From Acetobacter tropicalis (GTDB lineage: Bacteria > Pseudomonadota > Alphaproteobacteria > Acetobacterales > Acetobacteraceae): DNA of 64,000 nucleotides. Every line of letters begins with the position of its first letter. Position 1 is the stretch's first letter. The stretch spans positions 20,940 through 84,939 of the forward strand of contig NZ_LHZQ01000217.1 in assembly GCF_001580915.1 (NCBI RefSeq). Reading direction: 5' to 3'. A program made the position numbers and the translations under genes. This document shows positions 8,546 to 18,180 of the stretch, piece by piece. Under the pieces are notes generated by a model. It did not search any database. It was not told the DNA's origin and saw only the letters and a program-made list of their open reading frames with translations.

Positions 8546-9531
8546 CACTCCTTCAGGTCGAGCATGTCAGCCGTGCCTTTGGTGCGCAAACAGCCTTGCA
8601 GGACATCAGCTTTTCCGTTTCCAAAGGGGATAGTGTCGGCATTATCGGGCGGTCAGGTGCTGGCAAATCCACCCTGCTGCGGTGCCTGAACGGGCTGGAG
8701 CGCCCCCAGTCCGGCCGTATCCTGCTTGAGGGCGAAGACCTCGCCACTCTGCCCGAAGACCGTCTGGTGACACTACGCCGCCGGATTGGCGTGGTGTTTC
8801 AGCACTTCAACCTTCTTAATGCCCGCACGGTGGCCGCCAATGTGGCGTTGCCGCTTGAAATTGCTGGTGTCGCCAAGGAACAGCGTACCCGCCGCGTGGC
8901 CGAACTGCTGGAACTGGTTGGGCTGGCTGATCACGCCCGCAAATATCCGGCCCTGCTCTCCGGCGGGCAGAAGCAGCGTGTCGGCATTGCCCGTGCCTTA
9001 GCAGCCAACCCAAGCCTGCTGCTGTGTGATGAAGCGACCTCCGCGCTGGACCCGGAGACCACAGCCTCCATTCTGGCGCTGCTGGCGGATATCAACCGCA
9101 CGCTGGGCCTGACCATTGTGTTCATCACGCATGAAATGGATGTGGTGCGGCAACTGGCCCACCATGTGCTGGTGCTGGATAAAGGCCGCATTGTCGCCCG
9201 AGGCACACCAGCGGATATTCTGGACGCCTCTGAACAGACATCCGAACCCGCCCTGCCAGCAGGTTTTTCCACCATTCACACGCCCAACGCCCAGACGGTG
9301 CTGAGGCTTGGCCTGAGCACACAGGATCTGGTGAGCCAGTTGCTTGCCCAACTTGCCCACCAGCACCAGACCAACGCCACGGTTCTGGCCACGCAGATTC
9401 GCGCACACCAGAGCGTGCCTGAACTGGACGTGCTTGTGCAGATTGCCAACCCATCTGAAGAAAGCCTGACTTTTCTGAAAAATGCGAGCCAGTCCGTGGA
9501 GGTGGTAGGGTATGTCCCGGCTGATTCTTGA
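8542..9531 (+). CDS. metN: Methionine ABC transporter ATP-binding protein
   Basis: 329 residues starting at the ATG that overlaps the metQ stop. The ABC domain carries Walker A (GRSGAGKST, about residue 37), the signature LSGGQKQR, Walker B (LLLCDEATSALD) and the switch histidine (FITHEMD). A C-terminal NIL domain (about 250-329) has the methionine-sensing fold that gives transinhibition in MetN. It forms the nucleotide-binding half of the MetNI importer in the inner membrane. It overlaps metI by 20 bases. Confidence 0.93.
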   Translation: MTLLQVEHVSRAFGAQTALQDISFSVSKGDSVGIIGRSGAGKSTLLRCLNGLERPQSGRILLEGEDLATLPEDRLVTLRRRIGVVFQHFNLLNARTVAANVALPLEIAGVAKEQRTRRVAELLELVGLADHARKYPALLSGGQKQRVGIARALAANPSLLLCDEATSALDPETTASILALLADINRTLGLTIVFITHEMDVVRQLAHHVLVLDKGRIVARGTPADILDASEQTSEPALPAGFSTIHTPNAQTVLRLGLSTQDLVSQLLAQLAHQHQTNATVLATQIRAHQSVPELDVLVQIANPSEESLTFLKNASQSVEVVGYVPADS

Positions 9532-10183
9532 GCTTCTGCTACAGGCGACAGGCCAGACGCTGGAAATGGTGCTGGCTTCTGGTCTGATCGCCGTGGCAGG
9601 CGGCCTGCCGCTGGCTGTGCTTATGGTGCTGACAGGCCCCTCCGGCCTCTGCCGCATGCCATTGCTGGCCCGCATTCTTGGGTTGATGATTGACGCCGTG
9701 CGGGCTGTGCCGTTCATTATTCTGCTGGTGCTGCTTATTCCCGTAACGCGGCTGATTGCGGGCACAGCACTGGGCACCACGGCGGCCATTGTGCCGCTCT
9801 CCATTGCGGCCATTCCCTATTTTGCCCGCATTGCCGAGGTCTCGCTGCGCGAAGTGGACCCCGGACTGATAGACGCCGTGCGCGCCATGGGCGGCACACG
9901 CTGGATGGTGGTGCGCTATGTACTGTTGCCTGAAAGCCTGCCCAGTCTGATCTCCGGTTTTACCGTCACACTGGTCACGCTGGTTGGCGCTTCCGCCATG
10001 GCCGGTGTTATCGGCGCAGGTGGGTTGGGAGATCTGGCCATCCGCTACGGGTACCAGCGCTTCAATACACCTGTCATGCTGGGAGTGGTGGCTGTGCTGA
10101 TTGTGCTGGTGACGGGGCTACAGGGCGTAGGCAATCTGCTCTCCCGCCGCCTGCGGCATGGGGCAGCCACGCACGCGGCGTAA
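9512..10183 (+). CDS. metI: Methionine ABC transporter permease
   Basis: 223-residue inner-membrane permease with about five hydrophobic segments. The coupling-helix region reads AIPYFARIAEVSLREVDPGLIDAVRAMGG, typical of MetI, and is followed by VGASAMAGVIGAGGLGDLAIRYGYQRF, a highly conserved stretch of the family. The start overlaps the 3' end of metN. It is the last gene of the metQNI operon; A/T-rich sequence follows and I see no strong terminator. Confidence 0.92.
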   Translation: MSRLILELLLQATGQTLEMVLASGLIAVAGGLPLAVLMVLTGPSGLCRMPLLARILGLMIDAVRAVPFIILLVLLIPVTRLIAGTALGTTAAIVPLSIAAIPYFARIAEVSLREVDPGLIDAVRAMGGTRWMVVRYVLLPESLPSLISGFTVTLVTLVGASAMAGVIGAGGLGDLAIRYGYQRFNTPVMLGVVAVLIVLVTGLQGVGNLLSRRLRHGAATHAA

Positions 10184-10266
10184 CACCACCTGGCAGGGAT
10201 ACTGAAAATCCATATTTGCGAAATACAGTTACAAGAAAACAATTTTTCAGAAAATATTTATCTCTT

Positions 10267-10620
10267 TCATTCGTCGAAAATTGTATTCATGAAGTCTTCA
10301 GGTGCCTTGTAAAATTCACCAAGAACCTGAAAATGTTCTGTCTGCTGAAAAGGATGCTCCATTAAGCCGAAAGGCGTCAGATACAGCAGGGTCGCGCCCG
10401 GATAGGCCAGACAAAAGGGGAATGGGTCGCGATGACAAACAGCGCGTCCCCCCGTTTTTTCCGCTTCCCGCACGCTTTGGAGACATTCGATCTGACGCAC
10501 CGGGGAAAGCGCTGCCTCAGGTTCATCAAACAGATAGACACCCCCCGCCAGAAAGCCTGTTGCGAAACAGCGCCACATAGCCTTCACCATGAGAGCGCTG
10601 TGATCCAGGCACACTGCCAA
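10267..10620 (-). pseudogene. Remnant of an AAA-family ATPase (C-terminal part only)
   Basis: 117 codons resembling only the C-terminal third of a common small AAA ATPase. The Walker B/D-loop YLFDEPEAALSPVRQ is intact, LAYPGATLLYL matches the segment after the switch histidine, and the tail TEHFQVLGEFYKAPEDFM fits the family end. Walker A and everything before it are missing. The switch region, normally ATHSPF, reads AVCHRDPFPF, which looks like frame disturbance. No ATPase N-terminus is found upstream before the next gene. I therefore call it a decayed fragment. Confidence 0.65.
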
Positions 10621-10717
10621 AATAGGATAAAATCCGGGTTCTTCTTTAAGAAGATTATGCTTTCAGACGTAAATGAAGGAAGCACAGACTAATCTGCATG
10701 CCTTTTGAAGCTGCCCT

Positions 10718-11017
10718 TTAATGCAGGCAGAGAGCTTTGTGGCTTTCCGGCCCTCCGGTCTCGCAAATATGCAGATGTTGGGGCTTTGTGTTCTTGGGAG
10801 CCGTAAGAAACAGCGCCAGCCAGATGCCAACCAGCACCACAGCCGCCACCACAAACGGCGTAAAACGCGGCAGACGGAAGCTGGAGGGGGGCGCAGGCAG
10901 ATGCTCGCCCTGCTGTCTTTCCAGCCCCTCCAGAAACACGGCGTCCAGATCAGAGTCCGGCACAGAAGAAGGCACTGGGGCAACCGGCTTATTGTTCTGC
11001 TGCACACCCTGCCCCAT
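10718..11017 (-). CDS. Hypothetical single-pass membrane protein downstream of thyX
   Basis: 99 residues, not recognised. An acidic N-terminal half (DSDLDAVFLEGLERQQGEH) precedes one membrane helix (FTPFVVAAVVLVGIWLALFL, about residues 52-71) and a short tail with two cysteines and several histidines. The ATG is five bases past the thyX stop, and AAAGG in the thyX end can serve as its ribosome site, so translation is probably coupled. A shorter open frame overlaps it in another register, but the proximity and the clean helix favour this one. Confidence 0.6.
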   Translation of the reverse strand: MGQGVQQNNKPVAPVPSSVPDSDLDAVFLEGLERQQGEHLPAPPSSFRLPRFTPFVVAAVVLVGIWLALFLTAPKNTKPQHLHICETGGPESHKALCLH

Positions 11018-11022
11018 TGTTC

Positions 11023-11931
11023 TCAGCCTTTCAGGCTGGCCATCATTTCATCCCACTCGCGCTTGCTCAGGCCGGAGCCTTCGCGCTCCACGCTTTCACC
11101 AGCCAGCATCCGGCGTACCACCTTCATCATGCTGGCGGAGAATGTCACCGCGCCACGGCGATACTCTTCAAAGGCGGTAGCAGTCTGGGGCACCCACGCA
11201 TGCAGCACCTTCAGCATCACTTCCGCATAGGCGCGGATTTCGTACTGCGCGTGCGGGTCAAGCCGCAGGGCAAGGAAGTGCATCAGGTTATGCAGGTCAA
11301 TCTTCCAGTACCATTGCGTGTAGGTATTCAGCGTCAGGTTGATACGGGCCAGTTCACGCGCCAGACCATAGCCTTCGTCCGTATTCAGCATTTTTTCATA
11401 ATTGCTGTAGGTGCGCATGGCGTCATTGCGCAGAATATCCAGCACCTCCGCCGCGGCCTCGCCTTCCAGCACGGCCCCACGGCCCTGCCGGTTGATTTCG
11501 CTCTGCGCCGCCATGTGTTCAGGCGCGGGCAGATAGAACTCACTGTCTAGAATGGAATAGCGGGCAGAATATTCGTTCACGCTGGCCATACGGTGGCGAA
11601 TCCACTGCCGGGCAATGAAGATGGGCAGTTTGACGTGAAACTTGATCTCACACATCTCAAACGGTGAGGAATGGCGGTGCCGCATCAGGTAACGGATCAG
11701 CCCCGCATCTTCAGAAACCTTGCGGGTGCCCCGGCCGTAGGAAACGCGTGCTGCCTGCACAATGGCGGAATCGTCCCCCATGTAATCAATCACGCGCAGG
11801 AACCCGTGGTCCAGAACCTCCTGCGGTTCATACAGCATGGCCTCCAGCGCGGGCACGGTTGGCCGGCGGGTGGGGGTGGTTTCTTTGGCGTGCGCGGCGA
11901 TTTCCGCCCGCTGGGCATCGGTCAGTGACAT
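11023..11931 (-). CDS. thyX: FAD-dependent thymidylate synthase
   Basis: 302 residues from the ATG at 11931, which has GGGGAA upstream; 11 more codons are open further upstream. ThyX makes dTMP from dUMP using methylene-tetrahydrofolate, FAD and NADPH. The family signature RHRxxSxNExSxR is present as [13 protein letters not shown] around residues 112-124. Upstream are the FAD/dUMP contacts in [14 protein letters not shown] and [10 protein letters not shown]. No thyA is seen in the window. The small membrane-protein gene follows almost without gap. Confidence 0.95.
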   Translation of the reverse strand: MSLTDAQRAEIAAHAKETTPTRRPTVPALEAMLYEPQEVLDHGFLRVIDYMGDDSAIVQAARVSYGRGTRKVSEDAGLIRYLMRHRHSSPFEMCEIKFHVKLPIFIARQWIRHRMASVNEYSARYSILDSEFYLPAPEHMAAQSEINRQGRGAVLEGEAAAEVLDILRNDAMRTYSNYEKMLNTDEGYGLARELARINLTLNTYTQWYWKIDLHNLMHFLALRLDPHAQYEIRAYAEVMLKVLHAWVPQTATAFEEYRRGAVTFSASMMKVVRRMLAGESVEREGSGLSKREWDEMMASLKG

Positions 11932-12196
11932 GCTGTTCCCCGGAACTGTTTGGAGGCATCGCATACACTACAGAAGCAGGAAACTGAACCCAATCCCTTC
12001 ATAGGCCCTCCGTCAAGCACGTCAGCCCCGCGAGGTGAGCGGCCTTTTCCCCGCTGGCAGCGCCGTATTTCAGCACTCTTCATTGGACACACATGAGCAG
12101 ACGTGTCAGAAAAAATCCTGCCCCCAGAAAGTAATTTTGAAACCGTTACAAAAAACTCTTCAACTTCTCTCCGCCCTTCCGGCAGATCTCTCCTCA

Positions 12197-12901
12197 ATGA
12201 AAAAACATGTCTCTTTTCTGCCCTCCGGCATGACTCTTATCCGGCCAAAGCCCTCACCCGTGTTGATCGGGCTTGGAGGCGTGTGCGGAATCCTGACCAG
12301 CATGCTGGTGACAGGATGCGTCACCCCGGCCTCCCTGCCCGCTCTTGTTGCGCCCATAGGGGCGTCTTCCGTTCTGGTGTTCGCCTTGCCTGCCAGCCCA
12401 CTGGCCTCCCCAAGGGCCGTGATCGGCGGCAACATGATCTCCGCCATGGTTGGGGTGCTGGTCAGTCTGGTGGTCAGTAACCCCATGCCAGCGGCAGGGC
12501 TGGCCGTGGGGCTTGCTATTCTGGTCATGAGTCTGACGCGCACCCTCCACCCACCCGGCGGCGCGGCGGCGCTTACCTCCGTGCTCATGCATCCCTCTTC
12601 TGCCGGGCTTGGGGCCGCCTTCCTGTTTCCCATTGTTCCGGTTGGCCTGAACTCAGTTTTGCTCGTGGGGGTGGGGGTCGCCTTTCACCACCTGACAGGA
12701 CACACCTATCCTCATCAGGCTCTTCCTGCCCCGCCCCAGAAAACAGGCGTGCAGCGGGAGGATATTCTGGCGGCCCTGAGCAAAACAGACGAAACATTTG
12801 ATATTGAAGTGGACGATCTGGAACGCCTGCTGGTTCTGGCCGAAAGCCACGCACACCAACGGCAGGCACAACCGCCCGGGCCCGCTGCCGCCGCGCAATA
12901 A
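12197..12901 (+). CDS. HPP family integral membrane protein
   Basis: About 234 residues from the ATG at 12197, with an open frame extending to 12035. Four to five membrane helices carry the family motif TLHPPGGAAALTS near residue 115. It also has the conserved segments LVAPIGASSVLVFALPASPLASPRAVIGGN and FPIVPVGLNSVLLV. HPP proteins are four-helix membrane proteins; some members have been linked to nitrite transport, but function here is unknown. A charged tail of about 55 residues follows the last helix. The tmRNA gene follows on the same strand. Confidence 0.82.
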   Translation: MKKHVSFLPSGMTLIRPKPSPVLIGLGGVCGILTSMLVTGCVTPASLPALVAPIGASSVLVFALPASPLASPRAVIGGNMISAMVGVLVSLVVSNPMPAAGLAVGLAILVMSLTRTLHPPGGAAALTSVLMHPSSAGLGAAFLFPIVPVGLNSVLLVGVGVAFHHLTGHTYPHQALPAPPQKTGVQREDILAALSKTDETFDIEVDDLERLLVLAESHAHQRQAQPPGPAAAAQ

Positions 12902-13029
12902 CCCGCTCCACCGTCATGCCGCAGTGGCCACACGGCCACCTGCAGGCGCGGCCCGAGTCTTCCACCAGACCCAGCCACACCGCTGGCATCACACCACCCG
13001 CAGCGTGCCTCTTGCAAAAAGCCCGTGTG

Positions 13030-13346
13030 CTCCTTATGTTCAGCCGTGCAGGAGGGGCTTGCCCCTTGGCTATGGCGATAAACGGAACGTGGAATAAGCG
13101 TAGTGGACCCGGGGGCAGTACCCGGCGTCTCCACCATAAAAATCCGGCCTTTACGGGCATGGACAGATGGGGACGAAACAGGCTCGACACGCGTGGTAAA
13201 GACCTTCCTTTTGCCCGGCATTGTACCACCGTTATCGGGCTAAACTTACAAGTGCCAACGATAACTCAGAGGTGCTCGCTGTTGCTGCATAAGCGATAAG
13301 CGCGGTTCGGGAGGGCACCGGGCAACAGAAGCCCTCCCACTTTTTT
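13030..13346 (+). ncRNA. ssrA: Two-piece (circularly permuted) tmRNA, alphaproteobacterial type
   Basis: The tag reading frame is at 13254-13292 and encodes ANDNSEVLAVAA followed by TAA, a clear SsrA tag. The conventional tmRNA 5' end, GGGGACGAAACAGGCTCGAC, starts at 13169, downstream of the acceptor piece. That piece ends in GTCTCCACCA at 13136 and carries a T-arm-like CCCGG/CCGGG stem. CGTCTCC pairs with GGGGACG to form the acceptor stem. The acceptor piece thus lies 5' of the coding piece with about 32 bases between, which is the permuted order. tmRNA rescues stalled ribosomes and tags the peptide for ClpXP. The outer 5' boundary is approximate; the 3' end is set by the terminator. Confidence 0.93.
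13309..13346 (+). terminator. Rho-independent terminator of the tmRNA gene
   Basis: GGGAGGGC at 13309-13316 pairs with GCCCTCCC at 13331-13338, followed by a six-T run at 13341-13346. The lower stem may also be part of the last helix of the coding piece. Confidence 0.88.
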
Positions 13347-13526
13347 CTCCTCATCGCTGTTTATTTTTTACGCTCTCAGGCGTTTTGCATTTTGCATGGC
13401 TGCCTGCCGTGGCAGAGAATCATGCGCCACTGCCTTGCGCTCGCCACACCTTTCCCGCATGGCTGACGGCAGAGTGATCAAAAGGACGCCGGAGCCCCCA
13501 TACCGGCGCAGAACAGGAGAGCCGCC

Positions 13527-14078
13527 ATGACTGATGACCACGATAACACACCGGAAAACGGCGCTTTTCCCCCTGAAAGCCTGCTGCCTTATGAACGCTG
13601 GCTGGAAGACGCCTACCGGGGTGTGATGTTGAGTGCGCTCGAATATGTGAGCCGTGAAGGGCTTGCAGGCGAGCACCATTTCTATCTGACTTTCCGGACT
13701 GACTTCCCCGGCGTGGACATTCCGGCCCGTCTCCGCGCCCAGTATCCGCATGAGATGACCATAGTGCTGCAACACCAGTTCTGGGACCTGAAGGTAGATC
13801 GCCCGGCAGGCATTGTGTCTGTCGGTCTGTCCTTTGGCGGCATTGGCAGCACGCTGGTCATTCCCGTGCGCGCCTTTACCGGCTTTGCTGATCCTTCCAT
13901 CCATCTCAGCCTTCATTTCATGGCAGAAGAACCGGATGAAGCCGAAACCACGGACACGCCCGTGGTGGATGCAAACGCCGCAGACCAGCAGGAAGCCAGC
14001 GGAACAGCAGAAAGTGATTCATCTCCGCAGGTGGTGAGCCTTGACGCTTTTCGCAAGAAAGGGCCATCACCCGCCTGA
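13527..14078 (+). CDS. sspB: SspB-family adaptor for ClpXP
   Basis: 183 residues. The N-terminal domain (about 20-135) has the alpha-type SspB fold: [22 protein letters not shown], then [36 protein letters not shown] and [14 protein letters not shown]. An acidic linker (about 135-165) leads to a C-terminal peptide [10 protein letters not shown], which in SspB docks on the ClpX zinc domain. The protein delivers SsrA-tagged substrates to ClpXP. It sits about 180 bases downstream of ssrA on the same strand, so the tag and its reader are neighbours. Fumarase follows. Confidence 0.9.
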   Translation: MTDDHDNTPENGAFPPESLLPYERWLEDAYRGVMLSALEYVSREGLAGEHHFYLTFRTDFPGVDIPARLRAQYPHEMTIVLQHQFWDLKVDRPAGIVSVGLSFGGIGSTLVIPVRAFTGFADPSIHLSLHFMAEEPDEAETTDTPVVDANAADQQEASGTAESDSSPQVVSLDAFRKKGPSPA

Positions 14079-14121
14079 TGGCCCCGGCAGAGGGGCCAAG
14101 GCCACGGAGATCACGCACACC

Positions 14122-15780
14122 ATGAATAGCCAGCCCCCCCGCCCGCCTGTGCCTGCCTTTGCTTACTCCCCCATCTTTCCGTTGGGGGAAGACACCACCA
14201 CCTATCGCAAGGTGGATATCAAGGGGGGTGTCAGCACCTCTCACTGTGGCGGCAAGACCGTTCTGCACATCACACCCGAAGCGCTGACAGAATTTACGGC
14301 GCAGGCGTTCCATGAAGTGGCCCATTACCTGCGGCCCAAACATCTGGAACAGCTCTCCAGCATCCTCAAAGACCCTGAAGCCTCGGACAATGACCGCTTT
14401 GTGGCTCTTGATCTGCTGAAGAACGCCTGCATTGCCGCAGGGGGTGTGCTGCCCATGTGTCAGGATACCGGCACCGCCATTGTCTTCGGCAAGAAAGGCC
14501 AGCGTGTGTGGGTTGAGGGCGATGAGGAAGTCGCGTTCTCCAAGGGGGTGTATGAAACTTACACCCGCACCAATCTGCGCTATTCGCAGATGGCGCCTCT
14601 GTCCATGTTCGAAGAAAAGAACACCGGCACCAACCTGCCCGTGCAGTGCGATATCTTCGCCAGCCCCGCCACGCATCATGATGAACAGTTTGATCTGATG
14701 TTTGTGGCCAAGGGCGGCGGCTCCGCCAACAAGACCTTCCTGTTTCAGGAAACCCGCGCCTTGCTGGGGTCTGAACAGAAGCTGCTGGACTGGCTGGACA
14801 CCAAGATCAAAACGCTGGGCACCTCCGCCTGCCCGCCTTACCATCTGGCCATTGTGATTGGCGGCATGTCTGCCGAGCAGACGCTGAAAACCGTCAAGCT
14901 GGCTTCCACCCATTGGTATGACAGCCTGCCCACCAGCGGCAGCCCCACCGGCCACGCCTTCCGTGATGTGGAAATGGAACAGAAAATTCTGGGCCTTACC
15001 CGCAAGCTGGGCATTGGCGCGCAGTTTGGCGGCAAGTATTTCTGCCACGATGTGCGGGTGATCCGCCTACCGCGCCATGGAGCCTCCCTGCCGGTTGGCA
15101 TGGGCGTTTCCTGCTCTGCTGACCGCCAGATCAAGGCCCGCATCACGGCGGATGGCTTTTTTCTGGAACAGCTTGAGCATGACCCTGCCCGCTTCCTGCC
15201 TGAAACCACGGACGAGCATCTGGGTGGAGACGCCATCAAGATCAACCTCAACCGCCCCATGGATGAGATCCGCAAGGAACTCTCGCAATATCCTGTCAAA
15301 ACCCGTCTGGCGCTGACCGGCACCGTGGTTGTGGCGCGCGATATTGCCCACGCCAAGTTCAAGGAACGGCTGGACCGGGGTGAAGGTCTGCCGCAATACC
15401 TGAAAGACCACCCCGTTTATTACGCAGGCCCTGCCAAAACACCCACCGGCATGGCCACTGGCTCCTTTGGCCCGACAACGGCCGGGCGCATGGATTCGTA
15501 TGTGGCGGAGCTTCAGGCCAATGGCGGCTCCTTTGTCATGCTGGCCAAGGGCAACCGCTCCAAAGCCGTGAAGGACGCCTGTCAGAAATATGACGGTTTC
15601 TATCTGGGCTCCGTTGGCGGCCCCGCAGCCCGGCTGGCGCAGGACTGCATCCGCAAGGTGGAAGTGCTTGAGTATCCCGAACTAGGCATGGAAGCTGTGT
15701 GGAAAATTGAGGTCGAGGACTTCCCCGCGTTTATTGTTATCGACGATAAGGGCAATGACTTCTACGCTGAGTTAAGCTGA
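14122..15780 (+). CDS. Class I (Fe-S) fumarate hydratase
   Basis: 552 residues from the ATG at 14122 (GGAG about 12 bases upstream), the normal length of the oxygen-sensitive class I fumarases. It interconverts fumarate and malate in the TCA cycle. The alpha domain has [18 protein letters not shown] with one cluster cysteine and [17 protein letters not shown] with another. The beta domain has [18 protein letters not shown] and [20 protein letters not shown]. It may need cluster delivery by carriers such as Mrp. An upstream in-frame ATG at 14041 overlaps sspB and adds non-conserved residues, so I reject it. Confidence 0.93.
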   Translation: MNSQPPRPPVPAFAYSPIFPLGEDTTTYRKVDIKGGVSTSHCGGKTVLHITPEALTEFTAQAFHEVAHYLRPKHLEQLSSILKDPEASDNDRFVALDLLKNACIAAGGVLPMCQDTGTAIVFGKKGQRVWVEGDEEVAFSKGVYETYTRTNLRYSQMAPLSMFEEKNTGTNLPVQCDIFASPATHHDEQFDLMFVAKGGGSANKTFLFQETRALLGSEQKLLDWLDTKIKTLGTSACPPYHLAIVIGGMSAEQTLKTVKLASTHWYDSLPTSGSPTGHAFRDVEMEQKILGLTRKLGIGAQFGGKYFCHDVRVIRLPRHGASLPVGMGVSCSADRQIKARITADGFFLEQLEHDPARFLPETTDEHLGGDAIKINLNRPMDEIRKELSQYPVKTRLALTGTVVVARDIAHAKFKERLDRGEGLPQYLKDHPVYYAGPAKTPTGMATGSFGPTTAGRMDSYVAELQANGGSFVMLAKGNRSKAVKDACQKYDGFYLGSVGGPAARLAQDCIRKVEVLEYPELGMEAVWKIEVEDFPAFIVIDDKGNDFYAELS

Positions 15781-15838
15781 GCCATTCAGCCGCCCGCCTT
15801 ACGGGAAGGCGGGCCAGCCAGAGGAGCCCTGCCGTTTC

Positions 15839-16231
15839 ATGCGCTTTACCGTTGACCGGATGGACCATGCTGTCCTGACTGTAAGAGACCTCGAAATTTC
15901 AGCATCCTGGTACCAGCGGGTATTAGGGATGGAGCGGGAGGAATACGGGCGCAACAACCGCACGGCCCTGCGTTTTGGTGGCCAGAAGCTCAACCTGCGC
16001 CCGCAGGGCACTGACGGATGGGAAACCGCCGTCCACGCGCTGCCGGGGGGAAATGACCTGTGCTTTGTCACCGCCGTCACCAGTGACGATGTGGTCGAAC
16101 ATCTGGAGAAATGTGGCGTGAGCATTGTGGAAGGCCCCGTGGCGCGCCTGGGGGCGCTTGGGCCGATCACATCCGTTTATTGTCATGATCCGGACCAGAA
16201 CCTGATTGAAATTGCCTCCTATCAGGGCTGA
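15839..16231 (+). CDS. VOC-superfamily (glyoxalase/dioxygenase fold) protein
   Basis: 130 residues with the two beta-alpha-beta-beta-beta modules of the vicinal oxygen chelate fold. Metal ligands look present: His10 in DHAVLTV, a histidine in the strand before module two, and Glu near the end in NLIEIASY. ASWYQRVLGMERE is the usual helix of module one. The family includes lyases, dioxygenases and resistance proteins; nothing here fixes the substrate. It lies 58 bases after fumarase and ends just before a strong terminator, so it may be the last gene of the sspB-fumarase unit. Confidence 0.85.
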   Translation: MRFTVDRMDHAVLTVRDLEISASWYQRVLGMEREEYGRNNRTALRFGGQKLNLRPQGTDGWETAVHALPGGNDLCFVTAVTSDDVVEHLEKCGVSIVEGPVARLGALGPITSVYCHDPDQNLIEIASYQG

Positions 16232-16233
16232 TC

Positions 16234-16272
16234 AAAAAAGCGCCGTTCAGTCTGATCTGAACGGCGCTTTTT
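16234..16272. terminator. Bidirectional terminator between VOC and glucanase genes
   Basis: A perfect 16-base inverted repeat, AAAAAGCGCCGTTCAG at 16235-16250 and its complement at 16257-16272, around a six-base loop. With A and T runs on either side it can terminate both converging transcripts. Confidence 0.95.
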
Positions 16273-16366
16273 ATATGAGAGACAGTAAACGCGTCTGAGG
16301 AAGCAACGCAGGGGTAGCCCCCTGCCCTGCCTCGTCCGTCCTCTGCCTCGCATTAGGCCAAATGTC

Positions 16367-17962
16367 TTACCCAGCCTGATTGGTCCGCACGGCACTTTTC
16401 TGCTCGGCCGGTGCGGTGTCAGACGCAGAAGACGTGCCAAGCCAGCCGCCCCGGAATCCGGCACGCAGCAATCCCTGCCGAATAACCGGATTACTTTTCA
16501 TGACATTCCACACAAACCCACTGCGGCGGTTTTCCAGCATCAGCAGAATGGGCCCCTGATCAATGCCCAGATAAGCGGTGTCAGACCAGAAAGGCATCTT
16601 GCCTTTGTGGTAACTGGGGTTGAACGCATCCACAAAGCCGTAGCGGCCATAAATGTGGCTGCCATATCGCTTTTTCATTTCCCGCAGGGCAGGCACCGCA
16701 ATTTCCGGCGCAAAGGCAACGGACCCACCCGCCGCCGTGGGGGCAATGGTGCCGTCATCCTGCGTGTAATCCCGCCCGGCCCCACGTGCGGAATAGGAGA
16801 AGAAGTGGCGCGTCTGCCCGTTGACGGTTTCTGTCACTTCACCGGGGCCGTCACTTGCTGTCAGCCCCCATACATCCGGTCCGTAATCCTGCCACTTGCC
16901 GGGGTTGGCCATGGCATAGGACCGCTGCGCATAGGCCGCGCGACGGCTGTTTTCAAAATAATCGATGCCTTTTTCACGGTTCCAGTCATCCTGAATGCCC
17001 CGGAAATCAATCCAGGAATGGGTGTACTGGTGCCCGAAAAGCGGTGCGAAATTCAGCAGCGTCTGCCCGCTATATTCCCCCCAGCGTTTGTCATTAGTGG
17101 CCAGCCACGCCTGCCATGATGCCGGCTGCAACGGGTGCGTGACAGACCCCAGCGCCAGCACATAGGCCATCATGCCTTCACTGTAGCCTTCCCAATAATT
17201 GGGCAGGAACTGATGTTCTGGCGACCACCCCATGCTCAGGCGCTGATCGGGCCGGCGCATCCACGGCCAATCCACATTCTGGAAAAGCCTGTTGGCCAAT
17301 GTGCGGATTTCACGCTCCTGCGGCGTATCCTGCGTGTAATAGCTTTCTGTAAACAGCACACCCTGCATCAGCAACGCGGTATCAATGCTGGAGAGCTCGA
17401 TATCCTTGTTGAAGCGCAGGCCGGTTTTATGATCCAGAAAATGATAGAAAAATCCGTGATAGCCAGAGGCATCGTCCGCACTGGCGTTCTGCGGCAGGCG
17501 AGAAAGATAACGCAGGGTATTCAACGTACGCGTAATGGCCTGAGCCCGCGTAATATAGCCACGTTCAGCGCCAATGCCGTAAGCCGTAAGCCCAAACCCG
17601 ATGGACGCCACGCTGGCCTGTGTCTGATCAGACGGATAACGGTCAGGCACCAGCCCGGTCTGCGGGTCTCCGGACTCCCAGAACCATTGGAAGGTGCGGT
17701 GTTCCAAATCTTCCAGCAGCGCCTGATCTGCCGCATTGGGCTTGAACGGAGCCGCTGCCGTTGAAACAGTCTTTTGGGAAACAGCCGGAGAAGAAATACT
17801 GGCCTCGGCAGCGTGCGTCACGGTAGGGGCCAGCCCCCCACCAGCAGCCGCAAAAAGCCCGACGCCAAAAGAAAGAACAACCCGAAAACCAACACCCGGA
17901 CGCGCACCCTGCCGCCTTTTCCGGCGCAGAGAACCCTGCCCTGAAAACCGCTTATCCACCAT
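16367..17962 (-). CDS. Glucoamylase-domain (PF10091/GH144-like) exported beta-glucanase
   Basis: 531 residues from the ATG at 17962; the frame is open 46 codons further. A basic stretch (SLRRKRRQGARPG) and hydrophobic LSFGVGLFAAAGGGLAP form an export signal. The catalytic (alpha/alpha)6 domain starts near residue 75 with LLEDLEHRTFQWFWESGDPQTGLVPDRYPSD. It continues with SWIDFRGIQDDW, VWGLTASDGPGE and GFVDAFNP, all conserved in this family. Characterised members are endo-beta-1,2-glucanases. With opgC about 12 kb away, turnover of periplasmic beta-glucan is a reasonable but unproven role. Confidence 0.8.
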   Translation of the reverse strand: MVDKRFSGQGSLRRKRRQGARPGVGFRVVLSFGVGLFAAAGGGLAPTVTHAAEASISSPAVSQKTVSTAAAPFKPNAADQALLEDLEHRTFQWFWESGDPQTGLVPDRYPSDQTQASVASIGFGLTAYGIGAERGYITRAQAITRTLNTLRYLSRLPQNASADDASGYHGFFYHFLDHKTGLRFNKDIELSSIDTALLMQGVLFTESYYTQDTPQEREIRTLANRLFQNVDWPWMRRPDQRLSMGWSPEHQFLPNYWEGYSEGMMAYVLALGSVTHPLQPASWQAWLATNDKRWGEYSGQTLLNFAPLFGHQYTHSWIDFRGIQDDWNREKGIDYFENSRRAAYAQRSYAMANPGKWQDYGPDVWGLTASDGPGEVTETVNGQTRHFFSYSARGAGRDYTQDDGTIAPTAAGGSVAFAPEIAVPALREMKKRYGSHIYGRYGFVDAFNPSYHKGKMPFWSDTAYLGIDQGPILLMLENRRSGFVWNVMKSNPVIRQGLLRAGFRGGWLGTSSASDTAPAEQKSAVRTNQAG

Positions 17963-18180
17963 ATCGACTGTAGCCCACCCCTTATTTCCCAATGCCGGAA
18001 CACCACGCTTTTCCGGCAGACACAGGTAAGGAACCACCCAAAACAGGCATATCCATGTCACTGCCATGACAGTAACAGGACACAGTTTTGAAAAAACCAC
18101 GATATGCGAATAAGAGACTTTAAAGTTTTGTTAAAGAAACGATAGAAACGCCGCCCTCCCAAAAGAAGGCGGAGCGAATT

